NCBI RefSeq assembly: GCF_029223865.1
Contig: NZ_CP119520.1
Span: forward strand, 5,394,001-5,458,000
Direction of reading: 5' to 3'
DNA length: 64,000 bases
Source: Telluria mixta
GTDB taxonomy: Bacteria > Pseudomonadota > Gammaproteobacteria > Burkholderiales > Burkholderiaceae_D
The translations under genes were made by a program, and so were the position numbers. Below the pieces are notes generated by a model. It was not told the origin of the DNA. It made no database searches and was given only the letters and a program-made list of their open reading frames with translations. Of this stretch, positions 63,958 to 64,000 are shown piece by piece (positions within the stretch are counted from its first letter, which is position 1; each line of letters opens with the position of its first letter).

Positions 63958-64000
63958 GGTTCTCGTATTCCTGTGCGCGCTCGGCCTCGGCGCGGTCGCG
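63950..64000 (+). CDS. start of an exported protein (3' end outside window), probably c-type cytochrome
   Basis: An ATG at 63950 overlaps the stop of the iron-sulfur subunit (ATGCGTAA) and is open to the window edge. The 17 visible residues ([17 protein letters not shown]) look like a signal peptide. IorAB-type operons usually continue with a membrane-bound cytochrome c that takes the electrons, so that is the likely product, but the heme motif is not in view. Confidence 0.6.
   Translation, partial: MRKVLVFLCALGLGAVA

Overview
The window is GC-rich (roughly two thirds G+C), gene-dense bacterial chromosome. The mix of genes fits a soil or plant-associated betaproteobacterium of the Oxalobacteraceae, Massilia/Telluria/Duganella-like: three large TonB-dependent receptors, a PEP-CTERM-type anchor, secreted pectin-directed enzymes, a protocatechuate-branch pca cluster, VanAB, and GTTCCCGC-type palindromic repeats. 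This placement is inferred from gene content; no rRNA or other marker gene is present. I saw no tRNA, rRNA, CRISPR array, insertion sequence or prophage.

Layout. 1-2.7 kb: end of an amidohydrolase gene, an HSL-type hydrolase, a LysR regulator and a small ABM-type monooxygenase. 2.7-8.8 kb: aromatic catabolism, with an IclR regulator divergent from pcaIJF and a MarR regulator divergent from vanAB. 8.8-13.4 kb: a PhaC-fold hydrolase, zwf, and a gluconate-repressor-like LacI protein, with an orphan terminator and a 145-bp inverted-repeat element between the last two. 13.4-22.3 kb: a long regulatory region, a first TonB receptor, a DUF4380 protein, a malic enzyme coupled to a cytosolic solute-binding-like protein, and a flavin reductase. 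22.3-34.2 kb: an oxidative uronate/aldarate module (lactonase, MFS transporter, 2-oxoglutarate semialdehyde dehydrogenase, KdgD, and uronate dehydrogenase further on) with a second TonB receptor, a chemoreceptor and an FCD regulator. 34.3-48.7 kb: a pectin-type locus with a PEP-CTERM protein, a PL9-like lyase, two GH2 proteins, an FCD regulator, a 1234-residue TonB receptor and a GH43 enzyme. 48.8-53.2 kb: a small membrane protein, a phage-CII-like protein, a Ser-rich membrane protein, a frameshifted DUF2491 gene, a PspA homologue and a second GH43. 53.3-59.1 kb: an envelope cassette (LspA, HELVH protease, S41 protease), a beta-helix protein with a novel-looking tandem C-terminal repeat, and small proteins. 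59.2-64 kb: PhzF, a GlxA-type regulator and a molybdenum hydroxylase operon that runs off the end.

How it works together. The lyase, GH2 and GH43 enzymes would release uronates and neutral sugars from pectic or other uronic-acid glycans. TonB receptors import oligomers. Uronate dehydrogenase, lactonase, KdgD and the semialdehyde dehydrogenase take uronate to 2-oxoglutarate; the aldarate dehydratase needed in between is not in the window. Separately, VanAB turns vanillate into protocatechuate, and PcaIJF finishes the beta-ketoadipate pathway, so plant-wall sugars and lignin aromatics are handled side by side. Several operator-like palindromes can be read directly: an exact match to the PcaR box, a 16-bp palindrome before vanA, LacI-type sites before two TonB genes, a FadR-type site before the FCD regulator, and repeated ATTGAGCGATT motifs around the pectin locus.
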